Assembly (NCBI GenBank): GCA_030592355.1
Contig: JAUVJE010000004.1
Coordinates: 1-28,411, forward strand
From: Clostridia bacterium
Lineage (GTDB): Bacteria; Bacillota; Clostridia; DUPQ01
DNA: 28,411 bases
Direction: 5' to 3'
Part shown: positions 8,038 to 14,664 of the stretch, piece after piece
How positions within the stretch are numbered: the stretch's first letter is position 1
How the letters are laid out: every line of letters begins with the position of its first letter
Notes under the pieces: model-generated
Told to the model about the DNA's origin: nothing
The model's database searches: none
The model's input: the letters and a program-made list of their open reading frames with translations, nothing else
Program-made: the position numbers and the translations under genes

Positions 8038-8882
8038 TCAGGGACATGTTAAAAGAAGCGGGAAGCATCCTGTCTGAAAAAGGAATCGAAGATTCATATA
8101 ATGAAGCTTTGATTCTTTTAACATATGCGCTTGATAAATCCAAAACCTTTATACACACACATATGAATGAAGAGATTAAAGCGCATGAGAAAGTATTGTT
8201 CGGCAGATTTATTAAAAAACGTTCTTTGCACATGCCTGTTGCTTATATCACAGGCAGAGCATGGTTCATGTCCATGGAGTTTATTGTAGATGAATCCACA
8301 TTGATTCCCAGACCGGAAACAGAGGAATTGGTTGAAGAAACGATGGCTTTGATTAATGATATTCCCGGCGAAGATATTTCAGTACTCGATTTATGCACCG
8401 GTTCAGGCTGCATTGGCATCGCATTGGCCCATTATGATAAAAGAATAAAAGTTGTTTTGGCCGATATTAATCCTGCATGTATAAAGATAGCAAAAAGAAA
8501 TGTAAAAATGCACAATTTGGAGAACAGAATTACCGCGGTAAGAAGCGACTTATATGATACGTTGCCATTGGAAAGATATACCCTGATTATGGCGAATCCG
8601 CCTTATATACCTTCTGATGATATAGAAAAACTTTCAGATGATGTGTGGTTATATGAACCTATTACAGCATTGGATGGAGGCACTGACGGACTGGATTTTT
8701 ATAGAAATATAATTAATCAGGCTCCAAAATTTCTCGATACCGGAGGATATTTGGTACTGGAAGCAGGTATTAATCAATCAGAATCAATTTCCCGTATTCT
8801 CGTTGAAAATAGATTTTCTGATATTTCAATAAAAAATGATATCAGCGGCATACCCCGCATCATAACCGCCCGTTTGTCCTAA
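8031..8882 (+). CDS. prmC: Release factor glutamine methyltransferase PrmC
   Basis: S-adenosylmethionine-dependent N5-glutamine methyltransferase that methylates the GGQ motif of peptide release factors. The protein has the N-terminal helical PrmC_N region (residues 1-75), the SAM-binding LDLCTGSGCIGIALA (about 120-134), VVLADINPAC and the catalytic NPPY (NPPYIPSDD). The 283-residue length is normal. The ATG lies inside the end of the DUF1385 gene. In most Firmicutes prmC is followed by prfA, its substrate gene. Here the next gene is an ANTAR regulator, and prfA is not in the window. Confidence 0.95.
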   Translation: MVIRDMLKEAGSILSEKGIEDSYNEALILLTYALDKSKTFIHTHMNEEIKAHEKVLFGRFIKKRSLHMPVAYITGRAWFMSMEFIVDESTLIPRPETEELVEETMALINDIPGEDISVLDLCTGSGCIGIALAHYDKRIKVVLADINPACIKIAKRNVKMHNLENRITAVRSDLYDTLPLERYTLIMANPPYIPSDDIEKLSDDVWLYEPITALDGGTDGLDFYRNIINQAPKFLDTGGYLVLEAGINQSESISRILVENRFSDISIKNDISGIPRIITARLS

Positions 8883-8919
8883 GTATCCTAAGGATGATTC
8901 GGACGCTGGTAAATTCATA

Positions 8920-8928
8920 TGGTATAAT
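8920..8928 (+). promoter_or_regulatory. Extended -10 promoter for the ANTAR gene
   Basis: TGGTATAAT is a TGN-extended -10 with perfect TATAAT (8923-8928), 25 nt before the ANTAR start codon. No clear -35 is present, as is common with extended -10 promoters. A small palindrome ATCCTAAGGAT (8884-8894) precedes it. Confidence 0.5.
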
Positions 8929-8953
8929 TTTAAGATAATATGCGGAGGAACGG

Positions 8954-9526
8954 ATGAAGAATGAAATCATTCTTGTTTCGGCACAGTCACATGAGTTGGT
9001 GGGAAAGCTGAGACTGGTTTTGGAACAGGCATTTTTCAATATAACCGATACATGCGTATCAGGAAGCGAGACCCTAAGAAAAGTCAGGATATATCAGCCT
9101 GACCTTCTGATAGTTGACTATAATCTTGGCGACATGACGGGGTTCCAGGTGAGCGAGGTTGTTATCAACGGGGGCATGGGTTCCGTAATTCTATTGGCTA
9201 ATCAAATGCAAAAGGATTACGCTGAACAGTATTTTGAATATCCCCATATAATATGTCTTAGAAAGCCCGTCAATAAAGCAGTTCTTCTGAATTCAGTGGA
9301 AATAGCCCTTAAAAGCAGAAAAGGGATTAAGACGCTTTTAAAAGAAATAGATAAACTTAAAGAAGATATGAGCACCAGAAAAAGTCTTGAAAAAGCAAAA
9401 GGAATACTTATGGAAAAACTCAATATTAGTGAAGATCAAGCATACGGCAGGATACGTAAAAGAAGCATGAACAGTCAAATGCCCATGAAAATGGTGGCTG
9501 AAGTAATAATAGCAACAATGGGGTAA
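8954..9526 (+). CDS. ANTAR-domain RNA-binding response regulator
   Basis: 190-residue antiterminator of the AmiR/NasR type: receiver-like domain (1-125), coiled-coil linker and C-terminal ANTAR domain (about 135-188; LEKAKGILMEKLNISEDQAYGRIRKRSM). ANTAR domains bind tandem hexaloop hairpins in leader RNA and prevent termination. The receiver keeps the phosphoacceptor-position Asp55 (LLIVDYNLGD) and the late lysine (RKPV). It lacks the N-terminal acidic pair (VSAQ instead of a DD-type motif) and the conserved Ser/Thr (LLANQ), so normal phosphorylation is doubtful. SD GGAGGA precedes the ATG. mazG begins 2 nt after its stop. Confidence 0.9.
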   Translation: MKNEIILVSAQSHELVGKLRLVLEQAFFNITDTCVSGSETLRKVRIYQPDLLIVDYNLGDMTGFQVSEVVINGGMGSVILLANQMQKDYAEQYFEYPHIICLRKPVNKAVLLNSVEIALKSRKGIKTLLKEIDKLKEDMSTRKSLEKAKGILMEKLNISEDQAYGRIRKRSMNSQMPMKMVAEVIIATMG

Positions 9527-9528
9527 AG

Positions 9529-10317
9529 ATGAAACAAGAAAAATACACATTTCAGGACCTGACGGAACTGATGGCAAAACTCAGAAGCGAAGAAGGGTGT
9601 CCCTGGGACAGGGAACAGACTCATGAATCACTGAAACGGTATATGGTTGAGGAAACATATGAAGCCCTGGAAGCCATAGAAGCCGGCGATGACGGAATGA
9701 TTAAGGAAGAATTGGGGGATGTGCTTCTTCAGGTGGTTTTTCATTCGCAGATTGCCTATGAAGAAGGCAGATTCGATTCAAGCGATGTAATCGACGGTAT
9801 CTGCCGTAAACTGATAGAACGTCATACACATGTATTTGGGGAAGATATTGCATTGGATTCCGAAGCGGTATTAAAAAATTGGGATAAGATAAAAAACAAG
9901 TCCAAAGGGTTGAAGTCCCATACTGAAAAAATACTGGCAATACCCAAAACATATCCTGCATTACTGAGAAGCTTAAAAATTCAGGAAAAAGCCGCCAAAG
10001 CCGGTTTTGACTGGGATGCTGTTGACGGGGCAATTGAAAAAACCACGGAAGAAATTGAAGAATTTATGAAAGCAAGCAAAAGCATGAATAAAAAGGCGAT
10101 TCAGTCAGAAATGGGCGATTTATTCTTTTCCTTGGTGAATGTTTGCAGATTTATGGACATTGAACCGGAAATAACACTTCAGGAGACATCCGATAGATTT
10201 ATCAGACGTTTTGCCTATGTAGAGAAGGAATGTGAAAAAGCGGGGTTTTCCATGGAGGAAAGGACACTTGTTGAATTAGATAGATATTGGGACAAGGCAA
10301 AGGAGGCGGGATTATAA
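9529..10317 (+). CDS. mazG: Nucleoside triphosphate pyrophosphohydrolase MazG
   Basis: All-alpha NTP pyrophosphohydrolase that degrades non-canonical and excess (d)NTPs and can lower ppGpp. At 262 residues it has the two-domain E. coli-type layout: the first domain has CPWDREQTHESLKRYMVEETYEALEAIE and EELGDVLLQVVFHSQIA (EExxE and ExxD metal motifs), and the second repeats the pattern with IEEFMKA and EMGDLFFSLVNVCRF. It starts 2 nt after the ANTAR stop and its TAA shares one base with the ATG of rqcP. The mazG-rqcP pair is the conserved yabN-yabO order of Bacillus. Confidence 0.95.
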   Translation: MKQEKYTFQDLTELMAKLRSEEGCPWDREQTHESLKRYMVEETYEALEAIEAGDDGMIKEELGDVLLQVVFHSQIAYEEGRFDSSDVIDGICRKLIERHTHVFGEDIALDSEAVLKNWDKIKNKSKGLKSHTEKILAIPKTYPALLRSLKIQEKAAKAGFDWDAVDGAIEKTTEEIEEFMKASKSMNKKAIQSEMGDLFFSLVNVCRFMDIEPEITLQETSDRFIRRFAYVEKECEKAGFSMEERTLVELDRYWDKAKEAGL

Positions 10318-10556
10318 TGAGGCTGGACAAATTTCTAAAAAATTCAAGGATAATAAAAAGAAGGACCGTAGCAAACGAAGCCTGCGAAAAAGGTCGTGTA
10401 AGTATAAACGGAAAAGTTGCAAAACCTTCCGGTAAAGTTAATGCCGGAGATACCATTGAGATAACATTTGGTAGTGGAACAACTAAGATAAAAGTTTTAG
10501 CGGTTAACGAACATGCCACAAAAGAAGCTGCAAGAGAAATGTATGAGTTATGCTAA
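10317..10556 (+). CDS. rqcP: S4-domain ribosome quality control factor RqcP (YabO)
   Basis: 79-residue single S4 RNA-binding domain protein beginning MRLDKFLKNSRIIKRRTVA and containing KGRVSINGKVAKPSGKV, closely matching the YabO/RqcP family. RqcP stabilises 50S-peptidyl-tRNA complexes and works with RqcH in alanine tailing of stalled nascent chains. The start is the ATG overlapping the mazG stop (TAATG), with AAAGGAGG 10 nt upstream; a longer frame has no site. In many Clostridia an HU gene lies between mazG and this gene; here it is absent. Confidence 0.9.
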   Translation: MRLDKFLKNSRIIKRRTVANEACEKGRVSINGKVAKPSGKVNAGDTIEITFGSGTTKIKVLAVNEHATKEAAREMYELC

Positions 10557-10606
10557 TACTGATTTTCTGCTAATTAACCCAGGGTCAGTTAATCGAAATT
10601 AGATAT

Positions 10607-10635
10607 TTGACATCTGCCATGCGATATGTTACTAT
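10607..10635 (+). promoter_or_regulatory. Sigma-A promoter of the infC operon
   Basis: Consensus TTGACA (10607-10612), 17-nt spacer and TACTAT (10630-10635). Transcription should start near 10642, leaving a leader of about 190 nt before infC. An 11-bp near-perfect inverted repeat (TTAACCCAGGG at 10574-10584, CCCAGGGTTAA at 10693-10703) brackets the promoter and early leader. Confidence 0.8.
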
Positions 10636-10641
10636 CTACGA

Positions 10642-10762
10642 GCAATAAAACAAAGCAGAAGTGGTCCGCTTCTCACCTTGAAGACACGATCTCCCAGGGT
10701 TAATAAAAACTTGTGAAAGTATTTTTTATCAGCGGATTGTTTCAACGGTCCGTTGTTTTATT
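10642..10762 (+). promoter_or_regulatory. infC leader with attenuator (L20-leader type)
   Basis: The leader has a hairpin AGAAGTGGTCCGCTTCT followed by CACCTT, resembling the conserved start of Firmicutes L20 leaders. Further down, a terminator-like hairpin CAGCGGA-N12-TCCGTTG (10730-10755) is followed by TTTTATT. In Bacillus, L20 binds this leader and causes premature termination, giving feedback on infC-rpmI-rplT. Position, hairpin and attenuator support the same mechanism here. An RNA covariance search for the L20 leader would settle it. No protein-coding gene is credible between 10557 and 10834. Confidence 0.65.
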
Positions 10763-10834
10763 ATGCACGGGCGGCCATAAGGCTGCGGATGGACGGATTG
10801 CGAGACTGTCCGAAATACTACGGAGGTGGAAAAT

Positions 10835-11386
10835 ATCGCCAGCAAATATAAAAGCTCAAAGAATACAAAGAATAATACGAGGATTAATGATGAGATTAAG
10901 GGAAATGAAGTTCGTCTCATAGGCCCAAACGGCGACATGATGGGAATCGTAACATTGGAAAAAGCAATGCAGATTGCAATGCAGAACGATTTGGATTTAG
11001 TTGAAATCGCTCCCAAAGCGGCTCCTCCCGTATGCAAGATCATAGATTATGGGAAACACATGTTCGACATGGCGAAAAAACAAAAAGAAGCTCACAAACA
11101 CCAAAAAGCTTCTGCCATGAAAGAAGTTTGGCTAAAACCAAAGATTGAAGACCACGACTTTAACTTTAAAACAAAAAATGCCAATAAGTTCCTGTCGCAG
11201 GGACACAAAGTAAAAGTAAGCCTTAGGTTCAGGGGAAGGGAAATGGCCTATACGAACATGGGTCGTGCCCTGATGATGAAATTCGCAGATGCGTGTTCAG
11301 AAAACGGAGAATTGGACAATAACCCCAAACTTGAAGGCAGGAATATGTTGATGACGCTGTCACCGACGCTAAACAAGAAGAAATAA
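10835..11386 (+). CDS. infC: Translation initiation factor IF-3 (AUC start)
   Basis: IF-3 binds the 30S subunit and checks start-codon/initiator-tRNA pairing. The N domain (NTRINDEIKGNEVRLIGPNGDMMGIVTLEKAMQ) and C domain (KEVWLKPKIEDHDFNFKTKNANKFLSQGHKVKVSLRFRGREM) are both typical. There is no ATG in a plausible place. A GTG at 10826 lies inside the Shine-Dalgarno sequence GGAGGTG (10822-10828). The first codon at correct spacing (6 nt) is ATC at 10835, giving 183 residues. Non-canonical AUU/AUC starts are a known IF-3 trait used for self-regulation. It is first in the operon with rpmI 13 nt downstream. Confidence 0.93.
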   Translation: MASKYKSSKNTKNNTRINDEIKGNEVRLIGPNGDMMGIVTLEKAMQIAMQNDLDLVEIAPKAAPPVCKIIDYGKHMFDMAKKQKEAHKHQKASAMKEVWLKPKIEDHDFNFKTKNANKFLSQGHKVKVSLRFRGREMAYTNMGRALMMKFADACSENGELDNNPKLEGRNMLMTLSPTLNKKK

Positions 11387-11399
11387 GGAGAATAATAAA

Positions 11400-11597
11400 A
11401 TGCCTAAAGTGAAAACACATAGCTCTTCAAAGAAGAGATTCAGTAAAACCGGCACCGGTAAGATTAAAATGAGCCATGCCTTCAGAAGCCATAGGCTTGT
11501 TTCAAAGAGTAAAAAAGCCAGGAAGTCCCATAGGCTCGATGCTTATGCATCTGATGCAAACGCGGGAACAATTAAAAAACTTATTCCATATAAATAA
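11400..11597 (+). CDS. rpmI: 50S ribosomal protein L35
   Basis: 65-residue basic protein starting MPKVKTHSSSKKRFSKTGTGKIKMSHAFRSH and ending AGTIKKLIPYK, the standard L35 pattern. It is preceded by AAGGAG. It sits between infC and rplT in the conserved infC-rpmI-rplT operon. The 63-nt gap to rplT contains two small hairpins (GGGC/GCCC and GAACC/GGTTC) that could participate in translational coupling or L20 control. Confidence 0.97.
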   Translation: MPKVKTHSSSKKRFSKTGTGKIKMSHAFRSHRLVSKSKKARKSHRLDAYASDANAGTIKKLIPYK

Positions 11598-11660
11598 GGA
11601 TAACGGGGCGGCGGAGAGACGGCCCGAACCATTGGGTTCAAACATTAGGAGGTAAATAAA

Positions 11661-12014
11661 ATGGCAAGAGTAAAAGGCGCGGTAACTACGCGTGCACGGC
11701 GTAAAAGAGTAATTAAACAAGCAAAAGGTTATTTCGGAACAAAAAGTACAAATTTTAAAGTAGCCAAGCAGGCGGTAATGAAATCCCTTCAGTATGCATA
11801 CAGGGATAGAAAAGCCAATAAAAGAAATTTCAGAAAAATCTGGATTACAAGAATCAATGCAGCGGCAAGAATCAACGGTATGTCATACAGTAAGTTTATG
11901 AACGGACTTAAATTGAGCGGAATAGAGCTCAACAGAAAAGTTTTGGCTGACATGGCGATTAACGATCCAAACGGATTCGCCTCATTGGTCAAGCAGGCTA
12001 AAAAGAAAGTTTAA
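11661..12014 (+). CDS. rplT: 50S ribosomal protein L20
   Basis: 117-residue basic L20 (MARVKGAVTTRARRKRVIKQAKGYFGTKST...), an early 23S rRNA-binding assembly protein and, in Firmicutes, the repressor acting on the infC leader. SD AGGAGG precedes the ATG. The TAA stop shares its last A with the ATG of the rRNA methyltransferase, so the two are translationally coupled. Confidence 0.98.
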   Translation: MARVKGAVTTRARRKRVIKQAKGYFGTKSTNFKVAKQAVMKSLQYAYRDRKANKRNFRKIWITRINAAARINGMSYSKFMNGLKLSGIELNRKVLADMAINDPNGFASLVKQAKKKV

Positions 12015-12805
12015 TGCAACGGATTGAATCAGTTGACAATAAGAAGATAAAGCGGCTTATAAGCCTTCGGCAGAAAAAGGTTCGGTTAAAAGAGAGCCTT
12101 TTTCTTATGGAAGGAATTAAAGCGGTTGACGAAGCTGTTTCAGCGGAGATAGTCTTAGATATGATGCTGATTTCAGAATCTTTCTTTGAAAACAATTCCG
12201 GGCTTATAAAAAAGTATGAAGAAAAAGAGCAGAATATATATATTGTTAAGGATTATATTTTTAATAAATGCTCTGCACTTAAAACACCCCAGGGCATACT
12301 TGCATCTGTAAAAATTCTCCCCGCCGATTTATCCGAAATTCTGAAATGTGGAAAACCTCTGGTAGTATTGGACGGAATAAATGATCCGGGCAATATTGGT
12401 ACAATTATTCGAACCGCTGATGCTTTTATGTTCGGAGGTGTTCTTCTATTGCCGGGTTGCGCTGATGTTTACAATCCAAAAACAGTTCAGGCGTCCGTGG
12501 GTTCTATTAACAGAATAAGCTGCATAGAGTGCACACAGGATGAGCTTGATGCTTTATCTGAAGCGGGTTATAAACTATTTGGAATGGATTTGAATGGGGA
12601 GAGCTTGCAAAACAGCGAATTTCAAAGTGATAAAACAGCTGTAGTGATAGGAAGTGAATCCCATGGTCTTGGCAGGGATACAATTAGTAAATGTTTCAAA
12701 CTGTTGAAAATTCCCATTCCGGGCGGAGCCGAGTCGCTGAATGCTTCTATTGCAGCGGGAATTATTATGAACAGAATTTCTGCGGAAACAAGTTCCCTGA
12801 AATAA
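12014..12805 (+). CDS. TrmH/SpoU family RNA 2'-O-methyltransferase
   Basis: 263-residue SPOUT methyltransferase that would 2'-O-methylate rRNA (or tRNA). The N-terminal substrate-binding domain (about 1-100) reads SLRQKKVRLKESLFLMEGIKAVDEA. The trefoil-knot SpoU domain shows motif 1 VLDGINDPGNIGTIIRTADAFMF, motif 2 VVIGSESHGLG and motif 3 IPIPGGAESLNASIAAGI. It overlaps rplT by one base (TAATG), an arrangement common in Clostridia where this gene follows rplT. The target nucleotide cannot be predicted. The gene probably ends the infC operon, since the next gene has its own promoter immediately after. Confidence 0.93.
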   Translation: MQRIESVDNKKIKRLISLRQKKVRLKESLFLMEGIKAVDEAVSAEIVLDMMLISESFFENNSGLIKKYEEKEQNIYIVKDYIFNKCSALKTPQGILASVKILPADLSEILKCGKPLVVLDGINDPGNIGTIIRTADAFMFGGVLLLPGCADVYNPKTVQASVGSINRISCIECTQDELDALSEAGYKLFGMDLNGESLQNSEFQSDKTAVVIGSESHGLGRDTISKCFKLLKIPIPGGAESLNASIAAGIIMNRISAETSSLK

Positions 12806-12807
12806 TA

Positions 12808-12836
12808 TTGACAACCGGACCATGTGCTGATAATAT
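12808..12836 (+). promoter_or_regulatory. Sigma-A promoter of the sugar isomerase-hisI-hisE genes
   Basis: TTGACA (12808-12813), 17-nt spacer and TAATAT (12831-12836), beginning right after the methyltransferase stop. Leader length to the ATG at 12900 is about 57 nt. Confidence 0.75.
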
Positions 12837-12899
12837 ACTAGCACTTTAATACTTTAGCGAGATAAAGCAAAATATTGGTAAAAAATTATGGAGGAAGTT

Positions 12900-13634
12900 A
12901 TGGCTAAAACAGGTTTACAGTTATATTCAATTAAAGAAATCTCCGAAAAGGATTTTCAAGGGGCAATTAAGTTAACCGCAGAGTGTGGTTACGATGGAAT
13001 TGAATTTGCAGGATTTTTTAATACACCGGCAAAAGAACTAAAAAATATAATGGATTCTTATGGACTGGAAGCTTGCGGAAGTCATACTGCAGTAGAACTT
13101 TTGGAAAAGGATTTTAGTAAAACAGTGGAGTACAATCTCGCGATAGACAATAAATATATCGTAATACCATGGATACCGGCTGAAATGTGCAACAACAGGG
13201 ATGCATGGATAAAAACCGCTGAAAAATTTACAGAGTTAAGCGAGAGGCTCAATACTCACGGAATAAAACTTGGATATCACAATCATGCCTTTGAATTTGA
13301 AAAATTCGATGGCGAATATGGGTTTGATATCTTTGCAAAGAATACACCACCGGATATTCTTCTTGAAATCGACACATTTTGGGTTGTCTATGCCGGAGCG
13401 GATGTGAATGAGTATGTAAAAAAATATAAAAATCGTCTTGAACTTATCCATATAAAGGATATGGATAATAGTAGAGTGAGCACAGAGGTCGGCAGCGGTA
13501 ATATTGATTTCAAAGAAATAGCAGAGAAAGCAGATAAAACAAAGTGGTTTATTGTTGAACAGGAGAATTTTGCGATTCCTATGGAAAAATCAATTAAAAT
13601 AAGCTGTGACTATTTAAAGGGCATAATAGAATGA
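12900..13634 (+). CDS. Sugar phosphate isomerase/epimerase (AP endonuclease family 2 TIM barrel)
   Basis: 244-residue Xyl-isomerase-like TIM barrel of the IolE/IolI/hydroxypyruvate-isomerase group. Metal-site segments are visible: LLEIDTFWV (Glu), LELIHIKD (His/Asp) and FIVEQE (Glu), plus GYHNHAFEFE. The start is the ATG at 12900, 5 nt after GGAGG; an upstream ATG at 12888 overlaps that site. It overlaps hisI by 4 nt (ATGA), so it is co-translated with it, although no member of this family is known in histidine synthesis. The substrate is unknown. Confidence 0.88.
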   Translation: MAKTGLQLYSIKEISEKDFQGAIKLTAECGYDGIEFAGFFNTPAKELKNIMDSYGLEACGSHTAVELLEKDFSKTVEYNLAIDNKYIVIPWIPAEMCNNRDAWIKTAEKFTELSERLNTHGIKLGYHNHAFEFEKFDGEYGFDIFAKNTPPDILLEIDTFWVVYAGADVNEYVKKYKNRLELIHIKDMDNSRVSTEVGSGNIDFKEIAEKADKTKWFIVEQENFAIPMEKSIKISCDYLKGIIE

Positions 13635-13975
13635 AAGTACTTGACTCAATCAAATACAATGAAAAGGGGCTGGTCCCGGTAATAACCCAGGATTTCCAAT
13701 CGGGCAAAGTTCTTATGCAGGCTTATGCAAAGAAGGAGCAATTGGAAAAAACTCTGAAAACCGGGCTTGCTCATTATTACAGCAGGAGCAGGGACAAAGA
13801 GTGGCTTAAGGGGGAAACATCCGGGCACTACCAAAAAGTGGTGGAAATGCGTGTTGACTGCGATATGGACTGTGTTTTATATATAGTCAACCAAGTTGGA
13901 GCGGCGTGTCATACAGGAGAATTCTCATGTTTTTACAGGAAGATAAACAAAAAGGGAGAAATTGAGGATGAATGA
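13631..13975 (+). CDS. hisI: Phosphoribosyl-AMP cyclohydrolase
   Basis: Third step of histidine synthesis: hydrolysis of phosphoribosyl-AMP to ProFAR. The 114-residue protein has the usual core: VLMQAYA, HYYSRSRDKEWLKGETSGHYQKV, DCDMDCVLYIV (metal-binding aspartates) and the cysteine-containing GAACHTGEFSCFY. It is a stand-alone cyclohydrolase rather than the fused HisIE of enterics. It overlaps hisE by 8 nt. The other his genes are not in the window. Confidence 0.95.
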   Translation: MKVLDSIKYNEKGLVPVITQDFQSGKVLMQAYAKKEQLEKTLKTGLAHYYSRSRDKEWLKGETSGHYQKVVEMRVDCDMDCVLYIVNQVGAACHTGEFSCFYRKINKKGEIEDE

Positions 13976-14255
13976 TAAACAAAATATATTGGATGAATTG
14001 TATTCGGTAATAAGCGATAGGAAAGAAAATCCCAAAGAGGGTTCATATACCAATTATTTATTTGAAAAAGGCATTGATAAAATATTGAAAAAAATCGGAG
14101 AGGAAACTGCCGAAGTTATAATTGCTGCAAAAAACGAAAGCAAAAAGGAAACTGTATACGAGTCAGCGGATCTCATTTATCATTTGATAGTGCTGTTGGT
14201 TGATATGGGAATAACCCTTGACGATATTTTTGATGAGCTTCAAAAAAGAAGATAA
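13968..14255 (+). CDS. hisE: Phosphoribosyl-ATP pyrophosphatase
   Basis: Second step of histidine synthesis: removes pyrophosphate from phosphoribosyl-ATP. 95 residues, all-alpha MazG-like fold with KIGEETAEVIIAAKN (EExxE) and ESADLIYHLIVLLVDMGI (ExxD) motifs. The ATG at 13968 has GGGAGA at 9 nt; a TTG two codons earlier would be too close to it. It overlaps hisI, so the two consecutive activities are made together. There is no obvious terminator before the tRNA-Leu promoter. Confidence 0.95.
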   Translation: MNDKQNILDELYSVISDRKENPKEGSYTNYLFEKGIDKILKKIGEETAEVIIAAKNESKKETVYESADLIYHLIVLLVDMGITLDDIFDELQKRR

Positions 14256-14279
14256 TATAAAAGACTCCGTGTATTTTTC

Positions 14280-14309
14280 TTGACACATAAACAAGCTATT
14301 ATGTATAAT
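14280..14309 (+). promoter_or_regulatory. Sigma-A promoter of tRNA-Leu
   Basis: TTGACA (14280-14285), 18-nt spacer and TATAAT (14304-14309); the mature tRNA begins 20 nt downstream. Confidence 0.85.
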
Positions 14310-14328
14310 ACTCTTTGCGTATTTATAT

Positions 14329-14414
14329 GCGAGAATGGCGGAACTGGCAGACGCGCACGGTTGAGGGCCGTGTTCCTAACCAGAGTGTGGGTTCGAGTCC
14401 CATTTCTCGCACCA
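14329..14414 (+). tRNA. tRNA-Leu (anticodon GAG)
   Basis: 86-nt class II tRNA. Acceptor GCGAGAA pairs with TTCTCGC (14404-14410); discriminator A and an encoded CCA follow. The anticodon stem CACGG/CCGTG encloses loop TTGAGGG, anticodon GAG, reading CUC/CUU leucine codons. A long variable arm and T-arm GTGGG-TTCGAGT-CCCAT are present. Confidence 0.96.
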
Positions 14415-14448
14415 AGAGAGATCACCTTCAGGTGGTCTCTCTTTTTTT
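14415..14448 (+). terminator. Rho-independent terminator of tRNA-Leu
   Basis: AGAGAGATCACC, loop TTCA, GGTGGTCTCTCT (one G-U pair), then a seven-T run, beginning directly after the CCA. Confidence 0.95.
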
Positions 14449-14458
14449 AAGATGGAAT

Positions 14459-14639
14459 GGCAGGCTTGAACCCACGAAAAAAAGCCCCTGCTTCAGTCAA
14501 TTCACCTTTAATATAGAGCAGGACTAAAAATCAGATTGTGAAATTACAGAAGAATGCCTGCCGGGCTTCCGGCTTCGAGTCCCATTTCTCGCACCAAAAT
14601 GAAAACGACTCTTTAATATAGGGGTCGTTTTCATTATGG
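14459..14639 (+). repeat. tRNA-tailored repeat element behind tRNA-Leu
   Basis: Non-coding unit related to the one after tRNA-Ala at the window's end. In order: GGCAGGC (14459-14465), partly overlapping an inverted copy of the tRNA-Leu 5' T-stem and loop (14465-14475, 10/11 match). Then a seven-A run with GCCCC and TCAGT (14477-14497), which on the minus strand with AGCAGG (14517-14522) resembles a terminator. Then the scaffold GCCTGCCGGGC-N-TCCGG (14556-14572) and an exact 23-nt direct copy of the tRNA-Leu 3' end from T-loop TTC to CCA (14574-14596). Last is a hairpin with a perfect 11-bp stem (14599-14609/14624-14634). The direct copies are 182 bp apart. No protein is encoded. Confidence 0.8.
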
Positions 14640-14664
14640 CATGAACAACACAGCTAAGTTCATA

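Noticed and set aside
10713..10922. 69-aa frame in the infC leader
   Set aside because: It crosses the attenuator hairpin and the start of infC and has no ribosome binding site.
14240..14425. 61-aa minus-strand frame (GARNGTRTHTLVRNT)
   Set aside because: Antisense of tRNA-Leu, same artefact class.
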